Below are positions 44,069 through 53,063 of a stretch of 64,000 bases of DNA, piece after piece (positions within the stretch are counted from its first letter, which is position 1; each line of letters starts with the position of its first letter). The stretch comes from Butyrivibrio sp. MB2005 (lineage in GTDB: Bacteria > Bacillota > Clostridia > Lachnospirales > Lachnospiraceae), in contig NZ_AUJP01000010.1 in assembly GCF_000424285.1 (NCBI RefSeq), forward strand, positions 1 to 64,000, written 5' to 3'. Under the pieces are notes generated by a model. It was not told the origin of the DNA. It did not search any database and saw nothing but the letters and a program-made list of their open reading frames with translations. A program made the translations under genes and the position numbers.

Positions 44069-44953
44069 TCAGGTCCTCACTTTCTTCCTGTCTCTCGTGA
44101 TAATAAGGATCAAAAGGAAAAGAACCGCAGTTATAAGCTTAAGATCCGTGGACTGAAGTCCGCACTTGATTGCAATAGCAACACAGGCTTTATATACAAT
44201 CGCACCTATTACAACGCTTGTTGTAACCTTAAAGAATGAAATCTTTTTAAGAAGGGCTGTTCCGATAATAACGCTTGCAAGTCCGATTACAGCAGTACCT
44301 GTTCCCATGGAAACATCAAAATACCTCTGCTGCTGAGCGTAAATGGAACCGGAAAGTGCCACAAGACCATTTGCAATAGCAAGACCGATGATCCTGACCT
44401 TACCTCTGTCAACACCCATGGATGTAACAAGGACATCGTTATCACCTACTGCCTGAAGCATAAGTCCTGAACGGGTTCTGAGATACCAATCAAGAATACT
44501 CTTAACAATAACTGTGATTATAAGAAGAATAATTACTGACTGGAACTTAGCGACAACAGGCGGGAGCTTTTCAAAAATCCCATTTATAAACCTGTTATCG
44601 AAAATTGTGTAGTAATCATACATGGGAAGATTAGCTCTTCCTGCTATTCTAAGGTTTATCGAATATAAACCTGTCATCATGATAATACCTGCAAGCAGGT
44701 CTCTGACATGAAAAACCACATGAATGATACCTGTGCAGACACCGATAAGACATCCCGCCGCAAAGCATATAGGAAGTGTCAAAAGCGGATGAACGCCAAA
44801 TCTTATCATAACAACAGCAAGGCAGATCCCGAAGGGGAATCCGCCGTCTACTGTCATATCCGGAAAATCCAGAATTTTATAGGTTATATACATTCCAAGG
44901 GCCATTATCGCATAGCAGAGCCCCTGTTCAAGTACGCTTACCAGAAGAGCCAT
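44069..44953 (-). CDS. ABC transporter permease (TrpY-type)
   Basis: The 294-residue membrane protein has about eight helices of the branched-chain-amino-acid permease family. GMYITYKILDFPDMTVDGGFPFG and VALSGSIYAQQQRYFDVSMGTGTAVIGLASVIIGTALL are diagnostic of the subgroup that pairs with PF04392-type binding proteins. It lies between the binding-protein gene (27-base gap) and the ATPase gene. Confidence 0.9.
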   Translation of the reverse strand: MALLVSVLEQGLCYAIMALGMYITYKILDFPDMTVDGGFPFGICLAVVMIRFGVHPLLTLPICFAAGCLIGVCTGIIHVVFHVRDLLAGIIMMTGLYSINLRIAGRANLPMYDYYTIFDNRFINGIFEKLPPVVAKFQSVIILLIITVIVKSILDWYLRTRSGLMLQAVGDNDVLVTSMGVDRGKVRIIGLAIANGLVALSGSIYAQQQRYFDVSMGTGTAVIGLASVIIGTALLKKISFFKVTTSVVIGAIVYKACVAIAIKCGLQSTDLKLITAVLFLLILIITRDRKKVRT

Positions 44954-44980
44954 AACTTCACCTGTTCTTTACTTTATTTC

Positions 44981-46198
44981 TTAATTGTCGCTTTCTGTGC
45001 CGTCAGCGATCGTATCATAAACTTCAGCAGCTTCTGATACAAGGCTCTCATCAAGAGTCATGCTGATCTTCTCAGCGGCAGCTGTATTTACATAGAGGCT
45101 GGGCTCGTCGATAACCTCGAAAGGCATCTCCTCTGCCTTGCTCTCGCCAAGAAGCACCTTAGCTGCCATCTCACCTGTCTGGATACCAAGCTGCATGTAG
45201 TCAAGACCCATGGCTGCTACGCAACCAACCTTAACCTGCTCAACCTCAGAACCAAATACAGGAATGCCCTGCTCGTTTGCATAGCTGAGAACTGTCTGAA
45301 GACCTGAAACTACTGTGTTATCTGTAAGGTTGTTGATGCAATCAACCTTGGTAACAAGATCAGCTGCAGCCATATCAAGGTCTGCAAGAGTGTTGATACC
45401 GCTGTCTACAATCTCAAAGCCATACTCAGCAGCGTGCTCTTTGTACTGAGCGATTGTGCTCTCTGAGTTAGTCTCACTTGTTGTGAAAAGAATACCGATC
45501 TTCTTTGCATCGGGAAGCATCTTTCTGATCATATCAAGCTGCTGTGTTACAGCAAGTGCATCAGATGTACCTGTGATATTTCCTACAGGTGTTCCATCCT
45601 CTTTTGCAAGCTCTGCTGCTACCGGATCAGAAACTGCTGAATAAATTACAGGAACCTGTGTACCGAGAGCTGAATTGTAAGCACTCATAGCACTGGGTGT
45701 TGCGATACCACAGATAAGATCAACGCCGTCAGCTACAAAAGCATCTGAAATCTGGCTTGCTGTGCCTGTATCTGCCTGAGCATTCTGGAAGTGAATTGTA
45801 AGGTTCTCACCTTCCTTAATTCCCTTGTTCTCAAGGCCCTTAATGAAGCCCTCTCTGCAGTTATCAAGTGAACCGTGCTCAGCGAACTGAGAAATACCAA
45901 TTACATACTCGCCTTTAGCCTCTTCAGAAGCTTCAGCGTCAGCCTCTTCGGAAGCTTCAGCGTCAGCCTCATCAGCTGTTTCCTCTGTAACTTCTTCTGT
46001 AACCTCAGCTTCCTGCTCTTCATCTGCTGCTTCCTCTACCTGTGAATCCTCAGCAGATGCATCAGCTTCAGAAGACTCCTCAGAAGCTACCTCTGTGTTA
46101 ACTGTGTCATCGCTTGTCTTACGATTGTCTCCACAACCTGTAACCATAGTTACCATCATGGATGCAGCAATAATTGCCGCAAGCATCTTCTTTTTCAT
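44981..46198 (-). CDS. ABC substrate-binding lipoprotein (TrpX-type)
   Basis: The 405-residue lipoprotein has signal and lipobox VTGC with Cys22, then an acidic low-complexity linker (~30-95, rich in E, A, D, S) and a PF04392-type binding domain starting YVIGISQFAEHGSLDNCREGFIKGLE. GIATPSAMSAYN, VIYSAVSDPVAAELA and GVAAMGLDYMQLGIQTGEMAAK-like blocks follow the family. Streptococcal relatives bind tryptophan or tyrosine, so aromatic amino acids are the best guess. No T-box leader is visible upstream. AGGAGGAG precedes the start. Confidence 0.9.
   Translation of the reverse strand: MKKKMLAAIIAASMMVTMVTGCGDNRKTSDDTVNTEVASEESSEADASAEDSQVEEAADEEQEAEVTEEVTEETADEADAEASEEADAEASEEAKGEYVIGISQFAEHGSLDNCREGFIKGLENKGIKEGENLTIHFQNAQADTGTASQISDAFVADGVDLICGIATPSAMSAYNSALGTQVPVIYSAVSDPVAAELAKEDGTPVGNITGTSDALAVTQQLDMIRKMLPDAKKIGILFTTSETNSESTIAQYKEHAAEYGFEIVDSGINTLADLDMAAADLVTKVDCINNLTDNTVVSGLQTVLSYANEQGIPVFGSEVEQVKVGCVAAMGLDYMQLGIQTGEMAAKVLLGESKAEEMPFEVIDEPSLYVNTAAAEKISMTLDESLVSEAAEVYDTIADGTESDN
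45918..45965 (-). repeat. 24-base tandem duplication in the acidic linker
   Basis: Two adjacent 24-base units differ at one base and encode DAEASEEA twice in the linker of the binding lipoprotein. This looks like recent expansion of a flexible spacer. Confidence 0.9.
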
Positions 46199-46290
46199 AA
46201 TTTACTCCTCCTCTGCGTTACACTCTGTTACTGTAAACTATCATAGTGAATAACGCTTTAATAATACAATTTTATAGGTGCAAATGTCAA

Positions 46291-46324
46291 TAAAAAAGGA
46301 CCTGGGGCGTATTGCCTCAGGTCC
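46291..46324 (-). terminator. Terminator of the CAP-domain gene
   Basis: GGACCTGGGGC (46298-46308) pairs with GCCTCAGGTCC (46314-46324), with one mismatch. Read leftward, TTTTTTA follows. Confidence 0.85.
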
Positions 46325-46340
46325 CATATAAAACTATGTA

Positions 46341-46898
46341 TTAGTATCCGAATTCCTGTGCCCAGTAGTAATTTCCGTTAGGTGCCTGATATACTGCAAT
46401 ACCTACTGACTTGAAGCCACCATCCATGATGTTAGCTGCGTGTGTAGGTGATGCCATCCAAGCATCTACTACTGACTCACCTGTGTTGTAAAGCTTTGCA
46501 AGGTTCTCACCAAACATAACTGTACTGTCAACTGTGTACCAAGCATCTCCATTGGGTCTGCTGTGGGAGAATACATCAACGATCTCCTTAGCACGAACAA
46601 GTGCTGCCTGTGTAAGCTGATCATTCCAATTAAGAATGCTAAGACCTGCTGCTGTACGCTTCTGGTTTACAAGATTGAATGCTGTTGTAGCAGCTGCAAG
46701 TGCTGCCTCACTACTATCAGCCTCTCCTGCAAGGATAAGAGCTCCCTCATCGATGTAAATTGTATCGATATCCTCATCGATACCTCTGACAGCAGCCATG
46801 TCATCAATTGTCTGTACCTGCTTCTCCCCGCAAGCCACAACTGTAAGTGTTAATACAGCTACAAGTAATGTTGCTATAACTCTCTTAAACTTCTCCAT
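46341..46898 (-). CDS. CAP/SCP-domain lipoprotein
   Basis: The 185-residue protein has a lipoprotein signal ending VVAC (Cys23), then a short linker and a CAP domain: AFNLVNQKRTAAGLSILNWN, FSHSRPNGDAWYTV, MFGENLAKLYNT, WMASPTHAANIMDGGFKSVGIAVY and YYWAQEFGY. Bacterial CAP proteins (YkwD-like) are extracellular and of unclear activity. The histidines and glutamate that line the CAP cavity are present. It is a single gene with a good ribosome binding site and its own terminator. Confidence 0.92.
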   Translation of the reverse strand: MEKFKRVIATLLVAVLTLTVVACGEKQVQTIDDMAAVRGIDEDIDTIYIDEGALILAGEADSSEAALAAATTAFNLVNQKRTAAGLSILNWNDQLTQAALVRAKEIVDVFSHSRPNGDAWYTVDSTVMFGENLAKLYNTGESVVDAWMASPTHAANIMDGGFKSVGIAVYQAPNGNYYWAQEFGY

Positions 46899-47022
46899 AT
46901 GAATTCCTTCCCATAAAAACTAAGTGGTTTTCTACTAAATATATCATACCACTTTTATCATAAATGTCAATCATTTTTTCAAACATTTTTGCATTTATGA
47001 TTAGAAAAAATATTATTTTATT

Positions 47023-48885
47023 TCATTTCTTCTTTTTGAAGGTATACTTCTGTTTTTTAGCACCTGCCTTCTTAAAGAGACGAACGAGTTTATTATACTT
47101 CGTTTTGTTCTTACAATAAATAGTTATTTTACAGTTATTGTTCATTCCGGTAAAAGCGCCGCTCTTAACGGTAGCCAGGGCGTTGCCGTATACCTTCAGA
47201 GTCTTAAGCTTTGTAGTGTTCTTAAGAGCGTTCTTGCCGATCTTCTTTATCGTTGCAGGAATTGTCAGTTTCTTAAGCTTTTTCAGATTCTTAAGAGCAT
47301 TGCTTTCAATCTCTGTAACTGTATAGGTTACGCCATTCTCATCTGTGACAGTGGAAGGGATTGTTATACTTGTGGCATTCTTATTTCCTGCCTTGGTATA
47401 AGAAACTGTCATACCATCTGAGGATGTAACCTTGTATGAATCGCTGTTATTGCCAGTGGTCTTAACCTGAATGGTTGTGCCTTTATCCTTGGGTTTGGGA
47501 TTAACTGTTACCTGACACTCTGCAGAAAGACGATTTTCATCCGTTACAACTCTGACTATTGTCGTCCCTGCCTCCATGGCAATAAAAGTACTTCCGCTTA
47601 AAGCAACAATACTCTCATCATCTGTCTCAAGGAAGTAATTTCTATTTCCGGCATTAGCAGGAGTTATCGTGGGTGTAAGGGTAAACGTATCACCTACAAG
47701 AACACTCTTTGTTGTCTCAGGTATACTTACGCCGGTTACTTCAACGTATGGATCATGCTCCATGGCGCTTTCAGAGGTATTTGTAACATAGCTGTATGTG
47801 TAATGTGTCCCATAAGCTATGGGCATTTTGTAGCCACTATAAGCGCTGTTTGGCACTCTGATGTGACTTGGTGACATGGATGCAAACTGAGAGGTTGTCC
47901 TGTTAAACCATTTGGCATAATCCCCATTATTTGCCCATGTAGTATCGACCTCATACCATCTACCGTCAAGTTTAACAATATTCCAGGCATGGCCTCCGCC
48001 ATTACCGATACCGCCTATTACCATGGAATCAATGCCAAGACTGTCCATGATCATTTCAAATCCTGCAGAATAGCCATCGCAGACAGCGAATTGCTCATGT
48101 AATGATCCCCAGGCAGTATGAGACAGATTAAATGCCCCGGTTACACTTTTATCAGCAGCACAGGCATAGTCGTAATCAATATCTTCAGAGTAATAATCAT
48201 ATACTCTCTGCTCTGTAACAGCCGGCCAGCTGCTTACAAAGTTATTGCTTCTTATATAACTAAGATAGCTATTAAGCCCCTGCGTTATCTGACTATCAAT
48301 CGTCGCAAACTGGGTATTGTCATAAAACGCTTTTAGAATAAAACAAAAGCTTACTTCAGTCTTATCTCCAACTATATGACCATATCCATATGTAAACACA
48401 GGCCAGCACATAAAGAACTCAATCCTGTCCGGATAATCATAATAAAGCGCCTGCTTTGCACAGTTTAATTGGTCACTGAAATCCGGATCAAAGCCAGTCT
48501 TCGTGGTAGTTTTTTCAATCACATACTCATACTGCTCATATTCATCTTTATTATCTGATACGTTAACATTATAAGGAATGTATTTTCCCTGAGATATAGC
48601 ATTATACAATGCCAAATACAGAGTCTTTTCATCGCTGGAAAGATATTTATAGTGCTCTCCCGTTGAAGCTGCAAAGCCATTTAAAACCGCAGGCTCATCA
48701 AGCTCTCTTGCTTCTTCATCCGTAATCTCAAAAATGCCTAAGTTATTTACATCCGGGGCAATACTTAAGCCCCCGGTAGGAAGTTTATTACCGGCATTAA
48801 CACCAAGACTACCTACAGGGAGCATCAATAATGCTGCGCATGCAAAAATCAACAATGCAACTTTTCTTACATATTTAATTGCCAT
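47023..48885 (-). CDS. Exported transglutaminase-like protein with Ig and LRR domains
   Basis: The 620-residue protein has a signal peptide (to ~30), an N-terminal helical region and a transglutaminase core with C269 (FAVCDGYSAGFE), H299 (GGGHAWNIVKLDG) and D314 (YEVDTTW), a complete Cys-His-Asp triad. Residues ~385-465 form a Big_2 Ig-like domain (VTGVSIPETTKSVLVGDTFTL). The C-terminus holds LRR_5 repeats and ends in a basic tail (KQKYTFKKKK). It could crosslink, cleave or deamidate surface proteins. It is a paralogue of the upstream gene at 48940. Confidence 0.9.
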   Translation of the reverse strand: MAIKYVRKVALLIFACAALLMLPVGSLGVNAGNKLPTGGLSIAPDVNNLGIFEITDEEARELDEPAVLNGFAASTGEHYKYLSSDEKTLYLALYNAISQGKYIPYNVNVSDNKDEYEQYEYVIEKTTTKTGFDPDFSDQLNCAKQALYYDYPDRIEFFMCWPVFTYGYGHIVGDKTEVSFCFILKAFYDNTQFATIDSQITQGLNSYLSYIRSNNFVSSWPAVTEQRVYDYYSEDIDYDYACAADKSVTGAFNLSHTAWGSLHEQFAVCDGYSAGFEMIMDSLGIDSMVIGGIGNGGGHAWNIVKLDGRWYEVDTTWANNGDYAKWFNRTTSQFASMSPSHIRVPNSAYSGYKMPIAYGTHYTYSYVTNTSESAMEHDPYVEVTGVSIPETTKSVLVGDTFTLTPTITPANAGNRNYFLETDDESIVALSGSTFIAMEAGTTIVRVVTDENRLSAECQVTVNPKPKDKGTTIQVKTTGNNSDSYKVTSSDGMTVSYTKAGNKNATSITIPSTVTDENGVTYTVTEIESNALKNLKKLKKLTIPATIKKIGKNALKNTTKLKTLKVYGNALATVKSGAFTGMNNNCKITIYCKNKTKYNKLVRLFKKAGAKKQKYTFKKKK

Positions 48886-48939
48886 ACAAAATCCCTAACC
48901 TTTTTAACCCTGGATGTACATCAAAAGCTGATGATCCGT

Positions 48940-50691
48940 TTACTTTTTCTTCTTATATTTAAATGTGCCTGTCTTTAGTCCTGCTGTCTTCAGCTTTTTG
49001 ACTACACTGTTAAATATCCGCTTATTCTTGGCGTAAACTACTACCTTTACCTTCTTCGCAGAATTCCGGAAAGCCTTGGAACCCAGTTTTTTAAGGTAAT
49101 TACCATTAACCTTCACAGAGCTTAGCTTCTTACAGCCTGCTGTTGCCCTGCTGCCTATTTTAGTAACTTTGGACGCAGACATATCAATGGTGGTAAGATT
49201 CTTACAGTTCTTAAAAGCGCCATTTCCAATAATTTCCACATTTCTGCCAAGCTTTATTTCTTTAACCTTAGTGCATCCTGCAAAAGCTTCCTCTGCAATC
49301 TCGGTAACAGGATACTTATTTCCATTGATTACGATATTATCAGGAATAATAATTTTTCTTTCATTAAAAGAACTGCCGGATGATAGTACAGCTCCTCCGT
49401 CAGAGGATAACCTATATTCTACTCCGCCTGTCAGGTATGTTCTATCTGATGCGCTTCCATCAGCCGAACCTTCCGCTTCTACAGAAGCACTATTTTCTTT
49501 TACTTCGGCGCTATTTCCCGATTCATCTTCCGAATAATTGTTTTCCCTATAGGCATATCTGCTTCCGTAAGCCTTATCTATAAGTATGCCTGTATAGGGG
49601 TGGACTCTGATATGCTTATAGCCGTTTATTCCGCTGCTGTACTGATCAGTGGTTTTATTATAAAAAATATGGGTGATGACATCATTAGTATCATCCCAGG
49701 TAGTGTCCTCTTCATACCATTCGCCGTCCAGCTTAACCATAGACCATGCATGGCCGCCAACACTTCCGGATGCATAGACTGCACCTGTAACCACCTTTGC
49801 TTCAATACCCAGCTCCTTAAGTAAAAGAGCATATCCCGTGGCATAACCATCACAAACCGCGCTGCCCTCACACAAAGCGCCGTAGGCTGTGTGGGCATTA
49901 TTGTAATATCCTGAATTTCCGGAGTTATAGGATACCGGATAATTAAAGCTCACCCTGCTTATGAAAAAATCATGGGCATTTAAAACTGTCTGTGCAGGAT
50001 TCGATGAATTAACAAGGCCAGATGAGCGCATCTGATCCGCATAGTTTTTTGCTTTAGCCGTTATCTGGCTGTTCATTTGCTCGTAATTGTCCTTGGTATA
50101 AGGCCTCATAAGGATATAATCCTTATAAGTGCTTCCATTTTTAAACTCATAGACCTCTGCCTCACACATGTAATACTCAACATTTTCCATGTGATCATAG
50201 CAAAGGGCTTCTATAGCTTCATTGACGATTTCAGTACACAGCGGCGTACTTCCTGTATAATATGCAATCCTGCTGCTTGTTCCCGTGTAGAATTTATAAG
50301 CAACAGCTGCAACAGCTGTCTCTGAATTACGGCTTGGAAGCGAGCTTCCGTAAGCAAGACGCCTGCTACTGTCAGCAGCTATATACATTCCGTCATATAG
50401 ATCCTTCTTGATATCACTATCAAGTCTTTCATAGTAATATCCATGATCTACAGTAACTGCACTTGCTCTTTTTAATAATCTTTTTTCGGAATAATCAGAA
50501 TCAAAAGCTTCCTCTGCATCTTTTGCAGGGACACCCGGATGATCGCCGACCGGCAATGAGCTTATCTGCTCAGAAAAATCAGGTGTTGCAGCATGCGCAA
50601 TCTCGGGTGCGAACTTATTAAAGCCACAGGTTATAAAGACTGTGGTCAAAACAGCCGCTATAAGCTTTGCGAATGACTTCTTCCCCCTCAT
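48940..50691 (-). CDS. Exported transglutaminase-like protein with LRR domain
   Basis: The 583-residue paralogue of the downstream gene has a signal peptide (to ~34, AHA-A) and a transglutaminase core with C280 (SAVCDGYATGYALL), H314 (VGGHAWSMVKLDG) and D329 (EEDTTWDD). It lacks the Ig domain and instead has a Ser/Glu/Ala-rich linker (~385-425). LRR_5 repeats follow (AEEAFAGCTKVKEIKLG, IGNGAFKNCKNLTTIDM), ending in KTGTFKYKKKK. The 54-base gap to the next gene fits a shared transcript and recent duplication with domain change. Confidence 0.9.
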   Translation of the reverse strand: MRGKKSFAKLIAAVLTTVFITCGFNKFAPEIAHAATPDFSEQISSLPVGDHPGVPAKDAEEAFDSDYSEKRLLKRASAVTVDHGYYYERLDSDIKKDLYDGMYIAADSSRRLAYGSSLPSRNSETAVAAVAYKFYTGTSSRIAYYTGSTPLCTEIVNEAIEALCYDHMENVEYYMCEAEVYEFKNGSTYKDYILMRPYTKDNYEQMNSQITAKAKNYADQMRSSGLVNSSNPAQTVLNAHDFFISRVSFNYPVSYNSGNSGYYNNAHTAYGALCEGSAVCDGYATGYALLLKELGIEAKVVTGAVYASGSVGGHAWSMVKLDGEWYEEDTTWDDTNDVITHIFYNKTTDQYSSGINGYKHIRVHPYTGILIDKAYGSRYAYRENNYSEDESGNSAEVKENSASVEAEGSADGSASDRTYLTGGVEYRLSSDGGAVLSSGSSFNERKIIIPDNIVINGNKYPVTEIAEEAFAGCTKVKEIKLGRNVEIIGNGAFKNCKNLTTIDMSASKVTKIGSRATAGCKKLSSVKVNGNYLKKLGSKAFRNSAKKVKVVVYAKNKRIFNSVVKKLKTAGLKTGTFKYKKKK

Positions 50692-50817
50692 AGGCGCACC
50701 TGATAATTAAAACAACAACTTCAGAATACCTACATCAAATATTTTACCACTTTACTGTCATTTTTAAGTCTTATCTGGTATGAAATTTTTATAAAAACAG
50801 CATGGCCAATCTAATGA

Positions 50818-51663
50818 CTATTTATCAAAGGTCTGTACCTTCACAGTATGAAGTACAAATCTCTGTCCGCTTCCCGACTGCCCTGAGCAGGTGGAAAGCG
50901 TAAGAAGCGATGGATAATCCCCAAAGCTAAGCTCTGATGGAATCTCATACATGGTGTTTCTGCTGATGTATTTTAAATAGTCATCATATTCTTCTTCATT
51001 TGTCACTTCCGTGTAGCTGTATGACCCCTGGGTCGTTCTGTAATAAGCAAAAATCCGGTACTTAAGCACCTGATCCTTGGTGTAGATATAGACATAAGGA
51101 TTATCCTTTATCACATCCTCGCCGCCGGACTTATAAATACTCTTAAGGGAGCCAAACATGGAATTGTTTTTCATATTATGGCCAAATACCATATCGCTGT
51201 AGCCGCAGAAATTCTCATCACTAAGTACATCCATGAAAATACAGCCGGCTTTGTTGTATTTGCCGTCAAAGGTCCTGTAAAGATACTGATCTATGGTCTG
51301 TTCCTTAACAACAGGATAATTGATCTTGGAAACAGCAGGGAAATACAGCCATCCGATAAAATCAGAATTGATCTCCTCCAGCGCATCAAAATTGATATCA
51401 AGGTTTGGATAGGTTCCTATGATTTCGCCGTTATCATCTGTTACAACTACGTCCTCTATAGTATCCTCTTTTTCTGTGATGTAATTATCCCTCAGATCGT
51501 CATACTCATTTACTGCAACTGCATATTCCTTCTGATCCCTGTAAAACATTATGCCTTCATACACGACTATTCCAAGGAGTACTATCACAAGTAAAATTCT
51601 TATTACCCTGAACGCACTGTTTCCTGCAATTTTATCAGCTTTACTCTCTTTATTCTGACTCAT
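50818..51663 (-). CDS. srtB: Second class B sortase
   Basis: The 281-residue transpeptidase has an N-terminal helix (~20-40), a linker and catalytic residues H162 (VFGHNMKNNSMF), C259 (LTLSTCSG) and R268 (QRFVLH). It differs clearly from the sortase of the exopolysaccharide operon, so the two are paralogues with probably different substrates. Its start lies inside the end of dinB (14-base overlap), and surface protein genes follow. None of those has an evident LPxTG-type signal, so its substrate is not identified here. Confidence 0.93.
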   Translation of the reverse strand: MSQNKESKADKIAGNSAFRVIRILLVIVLLGIVVYEGIMFYRDQKEYAVAVNEYDDLRDNYITEKEDTIEDVVVTDDNGEIIGTYPNLDINFDALEEINSDFIGWLYFPAVSKINYPVVKEQTIDQYLYRTFDGKYNKAGCIFMDVLSDENFCGYSDMVFGHNMKNNSMFGSLKSIYKSGGEDVIKDNPYVYIYTKDQVLKYRIFAYYRTTQGSYSYTEVTNEEEYDDYLKYISRNTMYEIPSELSFGDYPSLLTLSTCSGQSGSGQRFVLHTVKVQTFDK

Positions 51664-53038
51664 TTCCTGTTCCTTTTTTTATGGCATTATCGCCAAATTT
51701 GCCCTTTATAAGGCGTTCCATTTCGCTAAGCTTTTCAAGCTTCTCCTTGCGGATCTTCTCCTTGCGAACTTCCTCCTTGCCGGTTGCCATCCAGTCAAAG
51801 AGATTCACCTGTCTGTACTCTCCGTTGTCGAGATTATCTACGCCCACACCTACAAGCCTTATACCCATGCCCTCTTCGAAAAGCCCATTTTCACCGCTAA
51901 GAAGATTCCCCAAAAGATACATGGCATTTTCATATATGGTATCAGCGCTGTCAGTTGATTCAGACAGTCTTATCTGCCTTGTAAAGCGCTTAAAATCCGA
52001 GGTCTTAACCTGCGCTGTGACAGTTCCGCCAAATACTCCATCCTTCTTAAGTCTGTCAGATACCTTCTCCGACAGATGCCTTACTACAGGCGGCAGATCG
52101 CTGTCAAAATTCACCGAGGTAATATCCCCCGGAAGTGTGGTTTCATTGGAGTAGCTCTTGGCATCCTCCTGCTCCGTATGAACAGTATCAGAGCCCATAC
52201 CATTGGCACTTGCATAGAGATAGTCTCCGAATTTATCACCAAGCTGGGACTTCAAAAAATCAATGCTCTGCTTTGCTGCATCTCCTATAGTCTTAATTCC
52301 TATAGATCTTAGCTTTTCAGCGCTTTTCTTACCGCAGCCGTAAAGATCACCTATTTCCAACGGCCACATCTTCTCCTGAATCTCCCAGGGAAAAAGAGTG
52401 TGTGTTTTGTCAGGCTTGGTAAAATCACTTGCCATCTTTGCCAGAAGCTTATTACTTGAAATCCCCACATTAACGGTAAAACCAAGCTTTGTTCTGGTCT
52501 CATATCTTATGGCTGCTGCCACGTTAAGAGGGTATACTTCTCCAAATTCCGGGGAATCCTTTATTTCATTAAGTATCCTACCCTTTTCATCAGGGCTTAA
52601 AGCTGAACCCTCTTCATCATTTTCAAAAAAATCTTCAAAGTGCTCCGTCAAAGCTTTCCTTACATCAAGGCTCTTTAATTCCGTAACATCAAGGTATGCC
52701 TCATCTATGGACACCTGCTGCAAAATCTCAGAATAGCTCTGCAGAACTGCTATAAATGCCCTTGAGTATGTCCTATAGGTATTAAAATCAGATTTAACCA
52801 AAACAAGCTTGGGGCATTTTTGAAGGGCACTGGTTATGGGCTCAGCTGTCTGAATTCCATATTTCTTAGCTGGAATTGACTTGGCTGTAACTATACCGTG
52901 TCTTGTTTTTATATCTCCTCCAACCACTGAAGGAATCGTTCTAAGGTCCACTGCTGCAGGATCATCCTTTAACTGCTTAACTGCAGACCAGGACAGAAAG
53001 GCCGAATTAACATCAATATGAAAAATTGTTCTGTTCAT
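51650..53038 (-). CDS. dinB: DNA polymerase IV (Y-family)
   Basis: The 462-residue translesion polymerase has catalytic acidic residues in FHIDVNSAFLSW (D9) and QQVSIDEAYLD (D112, E113). VGISSNKLLAKMASDFTKPDKTH and the helix-hairpin-helix DLYGCGKKSAEKLRSIGIKTIGD follow, then a little-finger domain. It is longer than E. coli DinB (351), with an acidic insert around 135-160 and a charged C-terminus. It lies between an LRR protein gene (25-base gap) and the sortase (overlap), an odd neighbourhood for a DNA repair gene. GGGGAGG precedes the start. Confidence 0.95.
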   Translation of the reverse strand: MNRTIFHIDVNSAFLSWSAVKQLKDDPAAVDLRTIPSVVGGDIKTRHGIVTAKSIPAKKYGIQTAEPITSALQKCPKLVLVKSDFNTYRTYSRAFIAVLQSYSEILQQVSIDEAYLDVTELKSLDVRKALTEHFEDFFENDEEGSALSPDEKGRILNEIKDSPEFGEVYPLNVAAAIRYETRTKLGFTVNVGISSNKLLAKMASDFTKPDKTHTLFPWEIQEKMWPLEIGDLYGCGKKSAEKLRSIGIKTIGDAAKQSIDFLKSQLGDKFGDYLYASANGMGSDTVHTEQEDAKSYSNETTLPGDITSVNFDSDLPPVVRHLSEKVSDRLKKDGVFGGTVTAQVKTSDFKRFTRQIRLSESTDSADTIYENAMYLLGNLLSGENGLFEEGMGIRLVGVGVDNLDNGEYRQVNLFDWMATGKEEVRKEKIRKEKLEKLSEMERLIKGKFGDNAIKKGTGNESE

Positions 53039-53063
53039 ACGGCCTCCCCTGATATTTTAATAC

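Noticed and set aside
46199-46290. Possible T-box or other amino-acid leader before the TrpX-type operon
   Set aside because: The region upstream of 46198 is short and shows neither a T-box sequence nor a large leader structure; the visible hairpin belongs to the CAP gene terminator.
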